The notes beneath the pieces were generated by a model. That model saw nothing but the letters and a program-made list of their open reading frames with translations, had not been told where the DNA came from and ran no database searches. Source: Cristatella mucedo (Eukaryota > Bryozoa > Phylactolaemata > Cristatellidae). From it: a stretch of 64,000 nt of DNA. Position 1 is the first letter of the stretch, and every line of letters starts with the position of its first letter. Location of the stretch: contig WPIO01000060.1 in assembly GCA_009760855.2 (NCBI GenBank), positions 2,290,001 to 2,354,000 of the forward strand, in the 5' to 3' direction. Positions 32,561 to 43,395 of the stretch are shown piece after piece. A program made the position numbers and the translations under genes.

Positions 32561-32831
32561 AAAATTAATTATAGATTTTACTTATTTGCGCACGATTCAG
32601 TTCACGTTTAAAAGTAGCCAGAGCTCTTACTAACCGGCGGTTACGAGTGCTTTCATGCTTGAGCTCTTCGCGGAAAAAGTAACCATGAAAGTCGGCGGCC
32701 ATACGGGAGTCTAACTTGGGCGATCTGCTGAATCGTCCTCTGCGATACTCTCTTTTTTTTTGGTCGATGGTAACTGTCCGATTTTTCTTACGATTGCAGG
32801 TCGCATTCGGTCTCTTTCGAACCGAATCGTC

Positions 32832-33040
32832 GGTGCTGACACTGTGCATGCTGCCACTAACCACATTTGCATGCTGACCCTGTGCATGTCACCCCTAACC
32901 ATGTGATTCATTTTGTTTGTTTATCAAGCGTGATATCACTAACCGTTCAATTGCCTTTCCCTTTGCGGCAAATGTAAAGCTTCTAGAGACAGATGGAGTT
33001 CTCTGAGGGCGCTTTATCAAGTGCATTATTATTATTATGC
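32832..33040 (+). mobile_element. LINE-A 3' tail
   Basis: Begins GTGCTGACACTGTGCATGCT, ends AGGGCGCTTTATCAAGTGCA with ATT repeats. Confidence 0.9.
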
Positions 33041-33790
33041 GCACGTTTTTCGTGCGCGCATCGCCTCTTTGGCTGCCTGCCAGCAGAAATCTCAGAGACT
33101 CGATGCAGCAGCAGAGAAGACGAGAGCGAATGCAAGGAGAGCGCGTTGCATCAGCTTTGTTTTAGGTGCCGCTCGGTCGCCCCGTCGGTGCGTCGCTACC
33201 GGCCTGTCGCGTGGAGCGATCGAGCGCCGGCAGTTGCCCAGGCCGGCAGATACGCGATGCTGCACACTCGATATACCGTTTCGCGCTCGCACGGCTGCAG
33301 CGTACACGGCGACGGATTAGCTCATTGGCAATCGAAGACCCTCAAGGCGTGCAATCATAGAGCGCAGCTGCGCTTCTGCTGGCTTGTGGCTGTAGTTATC
33401 CTCGTGCACACTTAGAAAAAAAGGCGACCATTAATAATCCTAATTATCTAGTTTCAAGGTTGCACTACGGGCGCGACAGCCGGATGCGAGCGCGGCTGCT
33501 GCAAAAAACCGCCGCAGCCACTGTGCAGCACGTAATAGCGAGCTTCGCTGACCGGGCGCCGACGGACAGGCTCGCCGGGCAAAATGGGCAATGCGCAACA
33601 ACCGCGCGAATTCGCAGCCGGCCTCGGGCGAGCTCTCAAGCAGGCTCGGAGCGCCTCGCACTGCGCCCTACCCTTGCAGCCTCGCTCTCGTTCATGTCCC
33701 CGCGCTGTTAGTGGAGCTCGCACGGGAGATCCGTTAAAGGGACGGGTGATAGCACGCACGAAAGAAATATGGCTGAAAAGAGTGCTACAG
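33041..33790. other. GC-rich island, no gene assigned
   Basis: Frames of 60-140 codons overlap on both strands without a domain. It could be a promoter region or exon of an unseen gene. Confidence 0.35.
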
Positions 33791-33794
33791 ACAG

Positions 33795-33977
33795 AGGGAG
33801 ATAAAGTGAGAGAAGAGGAGGGAGAGAGATGGAAGAGAGAAAGGGAGAGAGCGAGGGAGATGGAGAGAGGGGAAGAGGGAGAGGGAGTGACAAAGAGACA
33901 GGCGGGAGAGACAGAGAAATAGACAGAGAGGAAGGGAGAGCGAAAAGAGGAAGAGAAAGAGAGAGAGAGGTGGAGAT

Positions 33978-34026
<49 letters not shown>

Positions 34027-34160
34027 GCGAGAGAGATTTAGAGGGAAAGAGGGGGAGAGAGGAAGTGAGAGTATGTGTGAGAGAGAGAGAGAGAGTTTTA
34101 GAGAGCAACATGGAGAAAAAAGAGAGAAACAACGAGTAAGAGAGAGGAAGAGAGGGGGTA
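33795..34160. repeat. Polypurine (GA/GGGA)n tract, about 360 bp
   Basis: The plus strand is almost all purine, with GAGA and GGGAGA units. It lies about 300 bp downstream of the innexin stop codon on the far side of its 3' end. Apparent Ser/Leu or Glu/Arg-rich frames here are artefacts of the repeat. Confidence 0.95.
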
Positions 34161-34448
34161 ATTTATTCTTAAGTATTTCTGATTAAATTTCCGAGAGGAC
34201 TCCGTGACCAACCGCTCGGCTGCTGCGAGCTACTTAGGCAGCCGGAACGAGGCTCGTGCTGCCCTGTCTCTCTATCTTGCTCGGCTCGACCGCGAGCGCT
34301 TGAGAGGAGCTGAGGAGGCAGCCGCCGTGAGCGGCGACGACATCGCCGGCGGAGAAGTCGCTGGCCACGGTCGGTGGACGCAGGATCGGTCGGCGCGGTG
34401 CCGCGGTGCCGAGCTGCGGCGGCGGCGGCGGCGACGCGCGCGACGAAG
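34161..34448. other. 3' flank of the innexin gene
   Basis: GC-rich sequence downstream of the innexin stop (minus strand). It would include the 3' untranslated region. No AATAAA signal is obvious before the polypurine tract. Confidence 0.4.
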
Positions 34449-35696
34449 TCACACGTCGTCGACGAGCTGCCGCTGCTGCCGCTGCTTATCGCTACGCTTC
34501 TTGTAGTGCTCCCACAGAGCCTGGATGATCTCGCCGACGACGATGTCGTTGGTGTTGTTGGCGATGATGCGCAGCACGAATACGCCGTCCTGGCGCAGGT
34601 AGCCGTCGCAAAAGTCCCTCGACGGCGCCGCGTCCGCTGCTGGCTTGTCGAAGTTGCGCTGCGTGATCTTGAGGTACTTGCTCACGTACGCGGCGCGATT
34701 GAGCCGAAACAGCGTCCACAGCCAGCCGAGCAGGCTGAGCGCCGTGACGGCGGCGACGAACACCAGCCAGAACCAGATGAACGCGTAGATCTTCTCGGCG
34801 AACAGGTTGATGGGCAGCGCGCACTGGACCGTGTGCGTCTGCCGGTGGCCGCCGAGCACGCGGATGTCGAAGTCGCACATGGTGACGCGCGGGAAGCGCG
34901 CCGACTCGCCGCCGCGCGACCAGCCCTTGCCGGCGAGCAGGTCTCGCACGACGTGCGCTCCGTACAGGTGGTAGCCGGCGCCGAGGAAGGCGTCGAGCGC
35001 GAACAGCTGCCCGACGCCGTTGCACACGTACAGCGCCTTGACGGTGACGTAGAGCGCCACCAGATAGTTGCCGCGACGCTTGCCGCAGCAGAACGGGAAC
35101 CGGCGGCTGCGGCAGCAGCGCGCCAGCGTCTGGCGTGCGCCGCCGCCGAGCGGGCCGCAGCCGCCGCCGCCGCGGCGGTACTCGCGCTGCGAGCGCAGCG
35201 CTCGGTCGAGGTTGCGCACGATGTAGCGGATCGTCTTGTCGCGCAGCTCAGGGCCGCCTAGCTCGGCGCCGCCGACCACCGACACGATCCGGTTCACGTG
35301 CACGCCGCTCCGGCCGTTCAGCTTCCGCCAGACGACGCTCGGCGCGAAGAAGAGCAACGCCTGCGCGAAGATGGCGGCGGACACCCACTGGTAGTAGGCG
35401 ATGCGCGCCTCGCGCGGCACGCCGGGGGCCGGTAGGGCGCGCTCCGGCGGCACGTAGTACGTGTCGGATATCCAGCACACCTTGTTCGTGTACTCGACCC
35501 ACTCGTGCGTGAAGTGCGCCGGCGCCCAGCACGCGATCGGGTCGCCGACGTACTGGCGCGTGCTGACGACGATGCCGAGCACGACGAACGTGAACGCCGA
35601 GTAGCGGTGGTTCAGCCGGTCGACGAAGTCGTCGTCGTAGCGGCGCCGGAAGCGCGACACCTCGGTGAGCGGGTAGAGTGCCTCGACGAGCGCCAT
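34449..35696 (-). CDS. Innexin (gap-junction channel subunit), single exon
   Basis: Innexins oligomerise in the plasma membrane into hemichannels and gap junctions that pass ions and small molecules. The 415-residue product has the family layout: a short N-terminus, TM1 at about 32-46, extracellular loop 1 with Cys56 and Cys74, the signature YYQWV at 101-105 opening TM2 (to about 122), a cytoplasmic loop with a Gly/Arg/Cys-rich insert (174-208), TM3 at about 211-235, loop 2 with FPRVTMCDF (Cys274) and Cys292, TM4 at about 303-330 and a C-terminal tail. Two cysteines per extracellular loop is diagnostic. The start has A at -3 and G at +4, and the frame ends at TGA. The coding sequence is uninterrupted, very GC-rich at third positions and typical in length. 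A 295-codon antisense frame is a compositional shadow. An intronless gene could be a retrocopy, but it looks intact. Confidence 0.96.
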   Translation of the reverse strand: MALVEALYPLTEVSRFRRRYDDDFVDRLNHRYSAFTFVVLGIVVSTRQYVGDPIACWAPAHFTHEWVEYTNKVCWISDTYYVPPERALPAPGVPREARIAYYQWVSAAIFAQALLFFAPSVVWRKLNGRSGVHVNRIVSVVGGAELGGPELRDKTIRYIVRNLDRALRSQREYRRGGGGCGPLGGGARQTLARCCRSRRFPFCCGKRRGNYLVALYVTVKALYVCNGVGQLFALDAFLGAGYHLYGAHVVRDLLAGKGWSRGGESARFPRVTMCDFDIRVLGGHRQTHTVQCALPINLFAEKIYAFIWFWLVFVAAVTALSLLGWLWTLFRLNRAAYVSKYLKITQRNFDKPAADAAPSRDFCDGYLRQDGVFVLRIIANNTNDIVVGEIIQALWEHYKKRSDKQRQQRQLVDDV

Positions 35697-35856
35697 CCTG
35701 CGACCGAGGCGGCGGCGGCTACTGAGCGGCGGCGGCGGAGCAAAAAGCGGCGGCGGTGGCGTAGCGTAGCGGTCGCCGCCGCTGCCGCTGCGACCGTCGC
35801 TAGCGAAGGAGCCGCGAAAGCTGCACGGTGATTGAGAGATTGAACTCTGTCTGATA
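35697..35856 (-). promoter_or_regulatory. Upstream region of innexin
   Basis: GGC/GCC-rich sequence immediately 5' of the innexin ATG, probably its 5' untranslated region and GC-rich promoter. No TATA box is seen. A LINE-A tail lies at its far end. Confidence 0.35.
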
Positions 35857-35937
35857 ATATTAATAATAATAATAATGATAATGCACTTGATAAAGCGCTC
35901 TCAGAGAACTTGATCTCTTTCTAGGCGCTTTACGTTT
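35857..35937 (-). mobile_element. LINE-A 3' tail remnant
   Basis: On the minus strand: AAAGCGCCTAGAAAGAGATC, AAGTTCTCTGAGAGCGC, TTTATCAAGTGCATTAT, then ATT repeats. Confidence 0.85.
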
Positions 35938-36484
35938 GATCGAAAGATTGACCTCTGTCTGATTGAAAGATTGACCTCTGTCGCTTCGCTCTTTCGCGTC
36001 GGGCGAGCTGGCGCGTCCGTCCGCACGCCGCCGGAAAGAGCCGACGCGGCAGTCGCGGTTGCGGAAGCGTGCGCTCGCTGCGACCGAGGCCGCGGCGGCG
36101 GCGCAGACATTAGCGTCTGGGCGGCGGCTCGCGGCCGGAGGCTCTCTGGGTGGCCATCTGCGTGGACACCTGAGCAGCCGGAGCTGCAGAATCGTACGGC
36201 CGTGCGTTAAGCCGTCCCCGATTCCGGCGGCATGGAGGGAGCGTATGTGGTCCGTTGGCAACAACCGGAGGTTGCCGCGTGACCGAGCCCTTATGGCTGC
36301 CGTCTTAAAGCCGGACGATTGAATTTGGCGCTATCACCTTGGGGATAATAAGACTACTAAGTATAGATGCTGCAATTAATGAGTTATTGAAGCCGAGACG
36401 GGGTGTCGCAAATGTATGGACCCACTTGGATGCGGTACCACTGTCTAATTAGACCTGAAATTGTGCCTTTTTCTTCGCTGAGAG
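35938..36484. other. Unassigned; short direct repeat
   Basis: GATTGACCTCTGTCTGATTG and GATTGACCTCTGTCGCTTCG at 35945-35985, together with GATTGAACTCTGTCTGA at 35838, form a small degenerate repeat around the LINE-A tail. The GC-rich 36000-36260 has no assigned gene. Confidence 0.4.
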
Positions 36485-36486
36485 TG

Positions 36487-36536
<50 letters not shown>

Positions 36537-36572
36537 AGAGTGAGAGAGTGAGAGAGAGAGAGAGAGAGAGAG
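36485..36572. repeat. (GA)n microsatellite
   Basis: An almost pure GA tract of about 85 bp, abutting a LINE remnant. Confidence 0.95.
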
Positions 36573-36584
36573 TAGCGAGATTTT

Positions 36585-36785
36585 CTTCTGAGGCAGGCGT
36601 GGTCGTCTACTGAAAGGTCTTTTACGAACCGTACGCCCAGATTGTCACAGATACGCAGCGGGAGATGCAGCAGGGACATACCATTTTTAAGCGTTAGGTC
36701 TTTTACTTTCTGAGTAACTCCAGGTTGGCTTACAGCTAGTAAGATGGCTTTTATATAGTAACCTTTTTGAGAGTTTGTTGCCATT
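36585..36785 (-). mobile_element. LINE reverse transcriptase remnant
   Basis: The minus-strand frame MATNSQKGYYIKAILLAVSQ ... KVKDLTLKNGMS ... NLGVRFVKDLSVDDH aligns with the LINE-A/B segment MAANFLKLNDDKTNLLVMGK ... LERLTLKIGS ... NLGVIFQSDLSLDDH. Confidence 0.7.
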
Positions 36786-37059
36786 TAAGTGTGAAAGTCA
36801 GTCATGTATGACCTCGGTCAGTGGGTAGCTAAGCGAATTCCGGTGGTATCATCAGACGCAGTGATTTTACTCTTTCAGAGTGCACACATCAAATCTGGAC
36901 GGTTGCACAGAGACGCACTGTTGTATAGCCTGTTCTCAACTCTCCTCTCAATCGTCGCTGTTCTTTGCACGAAACAAAGAGGGAACCGAAGTTATTGAGT
37001 TTTATACGGCGCGCTCGAAACAAGCGTGCTATAGCTAACGTTAGACAGAGATAATAGCA

Positions 37060-37110
<51 letters not shown>

Positions 37111-37450
37111 CGAGCGTATTGGAAGGAGTAAGTAGATAAATGGTGAGGAAGCGAGAGCGAGGATGAGAGATGAGACGGAGATGTTTGAAAAAAGGAAGAA
37201 AATAAGATTGTGATTGAAATAGAAAGGAGAAAGGGCGAGAGAGAACGAGATTGGAGATAGGTAGAGAGAGAGAGAGAGAGTGAGAGAGAGAGAGAGAGAT
37301 TGGAGATAGGTGAAAGCAAAGAGCAGAGAAAGATTGAGAGAATGTAGGAAGCGGAATGAGTGACATAGATGTTGCAGCGAGGCAGAAAGCAGCGAGAGTG
37401 AGCGAGTGACTTCGCCGCGCCACCGCGCTTCCGTCTCGCGCTGTCAGAGC
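36786..37450. repeat. Purine-rich region with several (GA)n tracts
   Basis: (GA)n tracts lie at about 37060-37107 and 37262-37300, with purine-rich sequence between them. No gene is seen in 36786-37050. Confidence 0.8.
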
Positions 37451-37932
37451 GCTCTTTTTTTGCACTATGCTAGCAGTGCCCGCGACGGGCGCGGCTCTAG
37501 CGCCTCTAGCGACTAGTCTGCCGCCTATTTCTTTCCCTCCTCATTGGCTCGTTCACTGCGTCACCTCTCCTATACTGAGCGACCTTGCACTCTCGGCTAT
37601 GCCGCCAGATCGAACCGCGGCTCAGTGTTGCCAGCTCACATGGTCACTTGTGTCGGGCAGCGATCTTCACGTCGCGTACGACGCTTCGGCGCGACGTTTT
37701 CGCGCTCGTCGGGAGCACCGCGCCCGACGAGAGTCGCGCCGCCACCTTCGCCGCCGCCGCAGCTTGCTCCTAGCGCCAGCGCGATGCGGCGAAATCAGCG
37801 AGCGGGGCGACCGTTCGTCCGGTGCGGGCGCGCGGCGTCTGCGAAGCGCCGGCTGGCAGCGCCGTCGAGCGCCGCACAGGCGGTGGCGGCGATTTCATCT
37901 CGCTCGCCACGGCGCCGATGGACTCCCTTCCG

Positions 37933-37969
<37 letters not shown>

Positions 37970-39619
37970 CTCGCCTGCCCTTCTTGCGGTCCGGAAATGT
38001 CGTCGCGCCACACAGTCGCCGCGTGCCGACATGGAGCGCCCGCCGTTCCTGGGATCGAAACTGGGACCAGTGCTCGGCTCGCAGAGCCGGCGACGCTGGC
38101 TGACAAACTGGGAACGCCTGAGCGGTGCAGTTTCGCACGCGGCCGCGGGTGAACGACGGCGGCCGCTCGCCGCCACCTCGCGGCGAGCGGCTGCGGCGGC
38201 CGTGAGCGCTAGCGCGCCGCGAGCTCTCCGCGGACGGACTCACGACGAGCCGGCGAGTCCCATTCCCTGCGACGCCAGAGCGAAAGTCGGTCGCCGCTCC
38301 GGTTCGATCCGACCTCGATCACAAGGTGGGGGACGCCGGGCGCGCGCCTCCCACCGCCGGCTTTTCGACGTCGCAGCCGCTTCGGGTCTCTTCGGAGGCC
38401 AGAACGCGCCAGCAGACTAGCGAAGCCAACCGCATTACGAGACCTCATTAGTGACAAACCGGTTGTCGGTTAATTACTTAGCAATCGCGCTCGCTGCCGC
38501 CACCGCCACCGCTGCGATCGACTTCGGCTGATGTGCCCGGCGGCAGCGATGGAGGCGGCGGCGGCGATCTCGTCGCCAATGGCAGCCGCATTGCGGTAAG
38601 CAGTGAAGAGAACTGCGGGCTCCGTCGAACACTCCAGTGGCGAGTCTCTGGCGTGCGCGCGCCAAATAGCGCACGGCCGCTGCCGCGGCCGTTCGAGACG
38701 AGGATGGGAGCGGTGGAGGCGCCCGAACGCCTGCACCTGCCTTCCTCCGAGAGTCACCCATCGATCGAGTCGCGTCGCCCTAGGCGACTAAGCCGAGCGC
38801 AGCTCTCGCTATCCAGAATTTTTTTCTCGCCTTTTCTCCTTTTTCTCGAGATTTGCAGCAGCTGCGGCGCCACTTGGCGGGTGGCCGCACGCTTTGCGCT
38901 CACTGCGACGGCGAAACTAGCCAACGAGCGGCAGCCAATCCTGGCAGAAGGCACCGACGGCTCATGTCCTGGATCCCTGACGGCGGGCGTTTCGTCTGCG
39001 GCAGCCCAGCCTCGTTCGCGCCAGGCCTTGGCGACTGGGCGGAGCGATGCGCGGGCCGCCGCAAGGTCGGCGATCCGCATGCCTGAACCGGTGGGAAACC
39101 GACCGACGGCGCGCCGGCGATTCAGAGCGGCGGTCAGAGGGTGATAAAAGGTCAGAGGTGGAAACTCTCACCGTCCGCAGTGCCATTCGTTGCTGAAACC
39201 GCACTCGCGAGTATTTTCTCTCAATACAAACGCTCGCGAGATACGCAGCAGCCGTCCGCAGTGCCCGGAATACCGCCACGACTTTCCGCCATCAGGCATT
39301 AGATAGCTCAGATGCTATAGGGGGCGCGTCGGACGGCACTGTAAATGGGAGCCGCCAAAACGAAAGCGTCATTGACGGATGATTGCGCACCTCTAGAGAC
39401 TCGCGAACATCGAAATTGCCACAGGACTATTTTCAGAAGCCAGCCCCATAAGGTGATACGCTGGCGCAGCACAGCGATAGTGGCCGCAGCACGTCTCACA
39501 AAGCATCGACTTACACATTTCGTACCGTCCAGTCACGTGGCGCTTTCTGCTAATCGCGGGTCTTGTGCTAGACCAGTATGCACACAAGTTATTAACAATA
39601 GGAACGATACATTTTCACC
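37451..39619. other. Large GC-rich island, no gene assigned
   Basis: Frames up to 317 codons overlap on both strands, but all are Arg/Ala/Ser-rich and show no domain, so they are probably compositional. A CAGC tetranucleotide run lies at about 37932-37972. At 38531-38596 an ATG-led Ala-rich frame ends at CG/GTAAGC, a possible first exon with donor, at very low confidence. Confidence 0.4.
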
Positions 39620-39895
39620 TTCGAAGAACCTTCGGAGAACCTAATATATTTCTAAGCACTTTACACATGCTGTAAAGCAGCTGCTCTCAACCTGTGGCTC
39701 GCCACACCTTCGGGGGTCGAACGACCTTTTCACAGGGGTCGCCTAAGACCATCAAACGCATTTCCACATTTTGCGCACAATCATTTTATGTTTGGCGATC
39801 GCCACAACATGAGGAGCCGTATTAAAGGGTCGGGACGTTAGGACGGTTGAGAAGCACTGCTGTAAAGGAAGCGCGATCATGAATTGGTAAAACTT
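39620..39895 (-). mobile_element. LINE-A 3' tail split by a hAT MITE
   Basis: Positions 39625-39677 and 39869-39890 together form a minus-strand LINE-A tail (AAAGTGCTTAGAAATATATT, GGTTCTCCGAAGG). It is interrupted exactly by the MITE at 39678-39860. Confidence 0.75.
39678..39860 (+). mobile_element. SPIN/Charlie-like hAT MITE, 183 bp, with perfect 8-bp target duplication
   Basis: The element begins CAGCTGCTCTCAACCTGTGG and ends GGACGGTTGAGAAGCACTG; the termini are imperfect inverted repeats (TCTCAACC). It is flanked on both sides by CTGTAAAG (39670-39677 and 39861-39868), the 8-bp target-site duplication expected of hAT. Internal words such as GGGGGTCGAACGACC, ACAGGGGTCGCCTAAGACCA and CGCCACAACATGAGGAGC recall, from memory, the SPIN/OposCharlie group of non-autonomous hATs known from tetrapods and some invertebrates. 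There is no coding capacity, so a transposase must come from elsewhere. Confidence 0.88.
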
Positions 39896-40642
39896 CTCCG
39901 TTAAGCCGTAAAAAACCCTAGCTACGTGCTTACAATCCGATTTTGTTGTTGAAGCTTATTTCTGTGATAAAATATATTCGGATGACATCGAGTGCTGCCA
40001 GCAAATGTCAACTAACGCTCTTGCACGCGCAGCACGGCTTGATATAGGAACTACTTGCAGACACATTGTGCAGCGGACCGTTTAGCGGCATCCGGTATGC
40101 ATTGCGCCGAGACTGGCAGGTAACGCGTCTGCTCTCCTTTTGCCGAGCTCTGAGACGGTGCGGGAATTGAGGAGGGGGCTTCAACTTTCGCTGCACTTCG
40201 GTTCACGCCCACTCAGGCCAACGCTTGATGCTGCCCTTGAAAACTCTTGCCTCCGGCATGGAGACACCCAGGGCAACTGAGGGGAGGTCCGGCCGGAACC
40301 GCCGGGCAGCCGCGGAGAGGCTCGGAGCGCATGGCGTCACACACACTTGCGAATACGGAGCGACGCGCGTGCATGTCAAAAACTGCCGCCGCCGATGGTC
40401 AGCCCGCGGCCGCCTTCTGCACGCGCGCGACCGGGCGAGCCCTGGCAGCGACGCTGGCTTCTCGCGATACGCAACGAAGGTCGTCCCTGTCAACCCTGTC
40501 AACCCTGTCGTTTGACTCAGCGCCTACTTGGCGCCGCGACCGCTGCGGACTTTCTCGCATCTCGCGCTAATCTAACCCTTCCGCCCAGTCGAGCCACGAC
40601 GTCTAGATAGATGCTCGCTCACACACAGCTCAACCACCCCCA

Positions 40643-40688
<46 letters not shown>

Positions 40689-42189
40689 ACTGCTGCTGCT
40701 GCTGCTGCAGCAGCTCCACGGTAGTCGGTAGAACGAAGAACCTCCTATCGGCGGTCGAGATCCACGCGCTAAGGGTTAAACGTAAGGGCCAAGGGCTAGC
40801 TCAGCGAGAGCTCTCGCGGCGCTGATTGGGCGCGCCCGCTCCCCGAAGGCCCGCTCGCTTTTGTTTGCTCGTCGGCGCGCGCCTCCGTGCCGCGTGCAAG
40901 CGATGCACTGCGCGCGGGCGACTCGACTCGCCACCCACGCAGGCGGCGCAGGCGGCTCTCTGCGGCATATGCTGGGTAGACGGCTAGCCAGTCGCACGTT
41001 GGCAACATTCGCTGCGTCGGTGCTCGTAGGCTCACAAAAGGTTGTGGGCGCGTCATCGCCGTCACGTGGCTCCGAGCGCCCCCCAGCCGACGTTCCGTCC
41101 GCCCCACGGTCGCGCTCCTTCCCGGCACGCGACGCATTCCTTGCCGCGAAATTCACTTTCTGCCAGTGCATCGGCCTGCGTTTGATGGGCGTGAATCTTC
41201 AGCGACGATTACTGGCTTCGATCTGCAGTGATCCTAGTGTAATTTGAATCGACGATACGAACCATGATAAAGCTTTACAACGGACGTTACGACGACAGAT
41301 ACTCTTTCTAATGCCCAGGATAGGGGCAACGAATAGTTACCCACACCGCGATTGAACCCCAGCTCGTCAAGTAAGCAGTTTGAATTCAACAATAATACAA
41401 CTTCCAGTTTAAGTATATTTCGTCAATCTAAAATTGATATCAGCAATATAGCTAATGGTATTTGGTATCTGCTTTGACGCCACCGCCACGGTACAGCTGT
41501 TTCTTACAGCCACTAAGCGCAAACGTCGGTCACTAGATTAGCAGGTGAATTGCCACAGACCAGTAAGTTTACCAGTGAGTGCTACAGCATCGATTCTCGA
41601 AGCGTCTCGAGGGCGCTCAACGTCGATGACGATATCCATCAGCGTCTCCACTAAATCTGACCGTGTCTGGTCGAAACCAAAGCACTGCAACTTCTCAGCC
41701 GCCGCGGCTGTACGTGCCTGACTGCTCTTGCGGCCTCATCTGACTTGTGCTTCATTGCAACGTGTCGTGTAAATCATCGGCTTGTCAACGGCGGTGCATG
41801 GCCGGTTTCTTCTTGCCCGTGCCATTAGTAGCGGCTCGCGAGGATTAAAAAATATCAGAAACTGCCCCACACAGTCTTTATGCGAGGACTTCTTACTTCT
41901 GCTGCTTTATAAAAGAGCATAAAATCTGGAAATTTAAAGGGTATGGACCGGAGCAGACTGTCTCTTTAGGTCGCTTGTAGTGAGCTGTCAGGTAAGACCA
42001 ACGTAAAGCAATATTGCACTGCCAGGACGTGAAGTAACGGTTTGTCATAAGTGTATCCGTGTGTAATTGTACTCGCTATTCCTTCTTCAAGTCGTTTTAG
42101 CTTTAAATCGAGAGCTAATATTTGGGTTACGAGCCAGCTTCAGATACCTCAGCGCTAGTTGGGGCAGCGAGCGTCACAGCGAGCGAGCG
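39896..42189. other. Unassigned; GC-rich at 40.2-41.25 kb
   Basis: Frames of 90-131 codons on both strands lack domains. GTCAACCCT is tandemly repeated near 40490. The 41250-42189 part has ordinary composition with no gene seen; the 5' portion of Tigger element B may begin near its end. Confidence 0.4.
40642..40712. repeat. (CTG)n microsatellite
   Basis: About 70 bp of CTG repeats with TTG and TTA interruptions. Confidence 0.95.
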
Positions 42190-43395
42190 CTGCGACATCC
42201 GCTCAGCTCGGCATCCTGCGGCTCGCAGCTCATAGGTCACTTTAAGCGGTTAGCTCTCAGTGGAAGCATCCGTGCCGTGCTCCCGCTTGAGCCTTACAGT
42301 TATTTTGCAAACTTTTTTTCCTGCCACGGATCCGAAGAAACTGAGTGAGAGGGACAGGTGACAGTGTTGAGAAGAAGAGTGGATGGTGTGCATTTAATTA
42401 AAGAAAGAAGTTATCGAAAAACATGACCACGGTGTGCGTTTAGTCGACTTCTAGAAGCCGTAAGAGCGTAGCGCTTCTACGATTTGCACCATACTGAAGC
42501 GGAAGGGGTCAGTAAAGGCTATAACGCCAGCCAAGGGTGTTAAAATGGTTTCTAAAAAGAGAATATCTAGCCGCGACAACTTGGAGAGACGGCTGATAGT
42601 GAGATTGACGGTAAAGCAGCTCCCAGGAGGTACCGTGACGGAGGCTACAATCTGCTAGAAGGCGCGAGCTGTTTTCGCTGATTTGCTGCAGCAGACCACC
42701 GGTACTCCGACGGACGAGCCGGTCGGGGCTGGTTCAAGAATATTAAAAAGAAGACTGGCATTCACTCCATTGTCGGGCATGATGAGGCAGCGAACGCGGA
42801 TATGCTGAGGATTACCTCAAAACCTTTGCTGGAAGAATAGCAGCAGAAGGATACATGCCGCAGGAAGTCAACTGAGAAAATACAGGACTCGCCTACAAGC
42901 AGGCTGTGGAACTGACAAAGGAGGAGCTACAGACGCAGCAGCACGAGGAGGGTTTGCAGGACATAAATGCCGTGGAGGAGGTTATCTCTACAAGTGAGAT
43001 ACATGGAATGCTACGAGTATGGGTGAAACTTTCAGACTTTATTCAAATGAAACAGTCAGAAATATTTATAACTGGGCGTGCGACGGAGCTATCTAAGGAT
43101 ACTTGCCTGACTCATTTAAGAAGCAATCTGCGAGAGCGGATGAAACATGCCTCATTGGCCAAGTTTTTATTGAAAATACTCATTACATAAAAGTGAGGAA
43201 AGCGTGGCGAAAAGGGGGCAAAATTCAGTGCATATTATTCAGTTATTTGTTTCAGCCTCTCTTCTCTCAGTCCGTCAGAATCTTCAAGTCTTCTGACCTC
43301 CAAAGTAAATGCTGTACATTATACTTAATACAATCAGTTTATTGCAGTAAATTCTACTGTATTGTAATGCAACAGTTTTTGTCAACATAAAAACT
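42190..43395 (+). mobile_element. Tigger-like pogo element B with the catalytic core deleted
   Basis: The leader 42238-42256 is identical, in opposite orientation, to 2552-2570 of element A. Coding blocks follow: RGWFKNIKKKTGIHSIVGHD, then after a frameshift EDYLKTFAGRIAAEGYMPQE (the CENP-B-type DNA-binding half), which stops just before the expected NVDETGLF block. The sequence then jumps to the C-terminal tail: ELTKEELQTQQHEEGLQ, VEEVISTSEIHGMLRVWVKL, RATELSKDTCLTHLRSNLRE, SLAKFLLK. The whole DDE catalytic core, about 250 residues, is missing. Positions 43280-43395 match the 3' region of element A (700-830 inverted). Element ends were not found. Confidence 0.85.

Noticed and set aside
33708-34132. 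Ser/Leu-rich and Glu/Arg-rich frames
   Set aside because: They are translations of the polypurine tract.
34374-35261. 295-codon plus-strand frame antisense to innexin
   Set aside because: It mirrors the innexin codons in GC-rich DNA, is Ala/Arg/Glu-rich, has no domain, and the opposite strand clearly codes for a complete innexin.
37467-38420. 317-codon plus-strand frame in the GC-rich island
   Set aside because: Frames of over 90 codons overlap it on both strands. Its composition is Arg/Ala/Ser-rich, it contains a CAGC repeat, and no domain or splice structure supports it.
38531-38600. Ala-rich first exon ending at CG/GTAAGC
   Set aside because: Very short, low complexity, and no partner exon. 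One match to a donor is expected by chance in GC-rich DNA.
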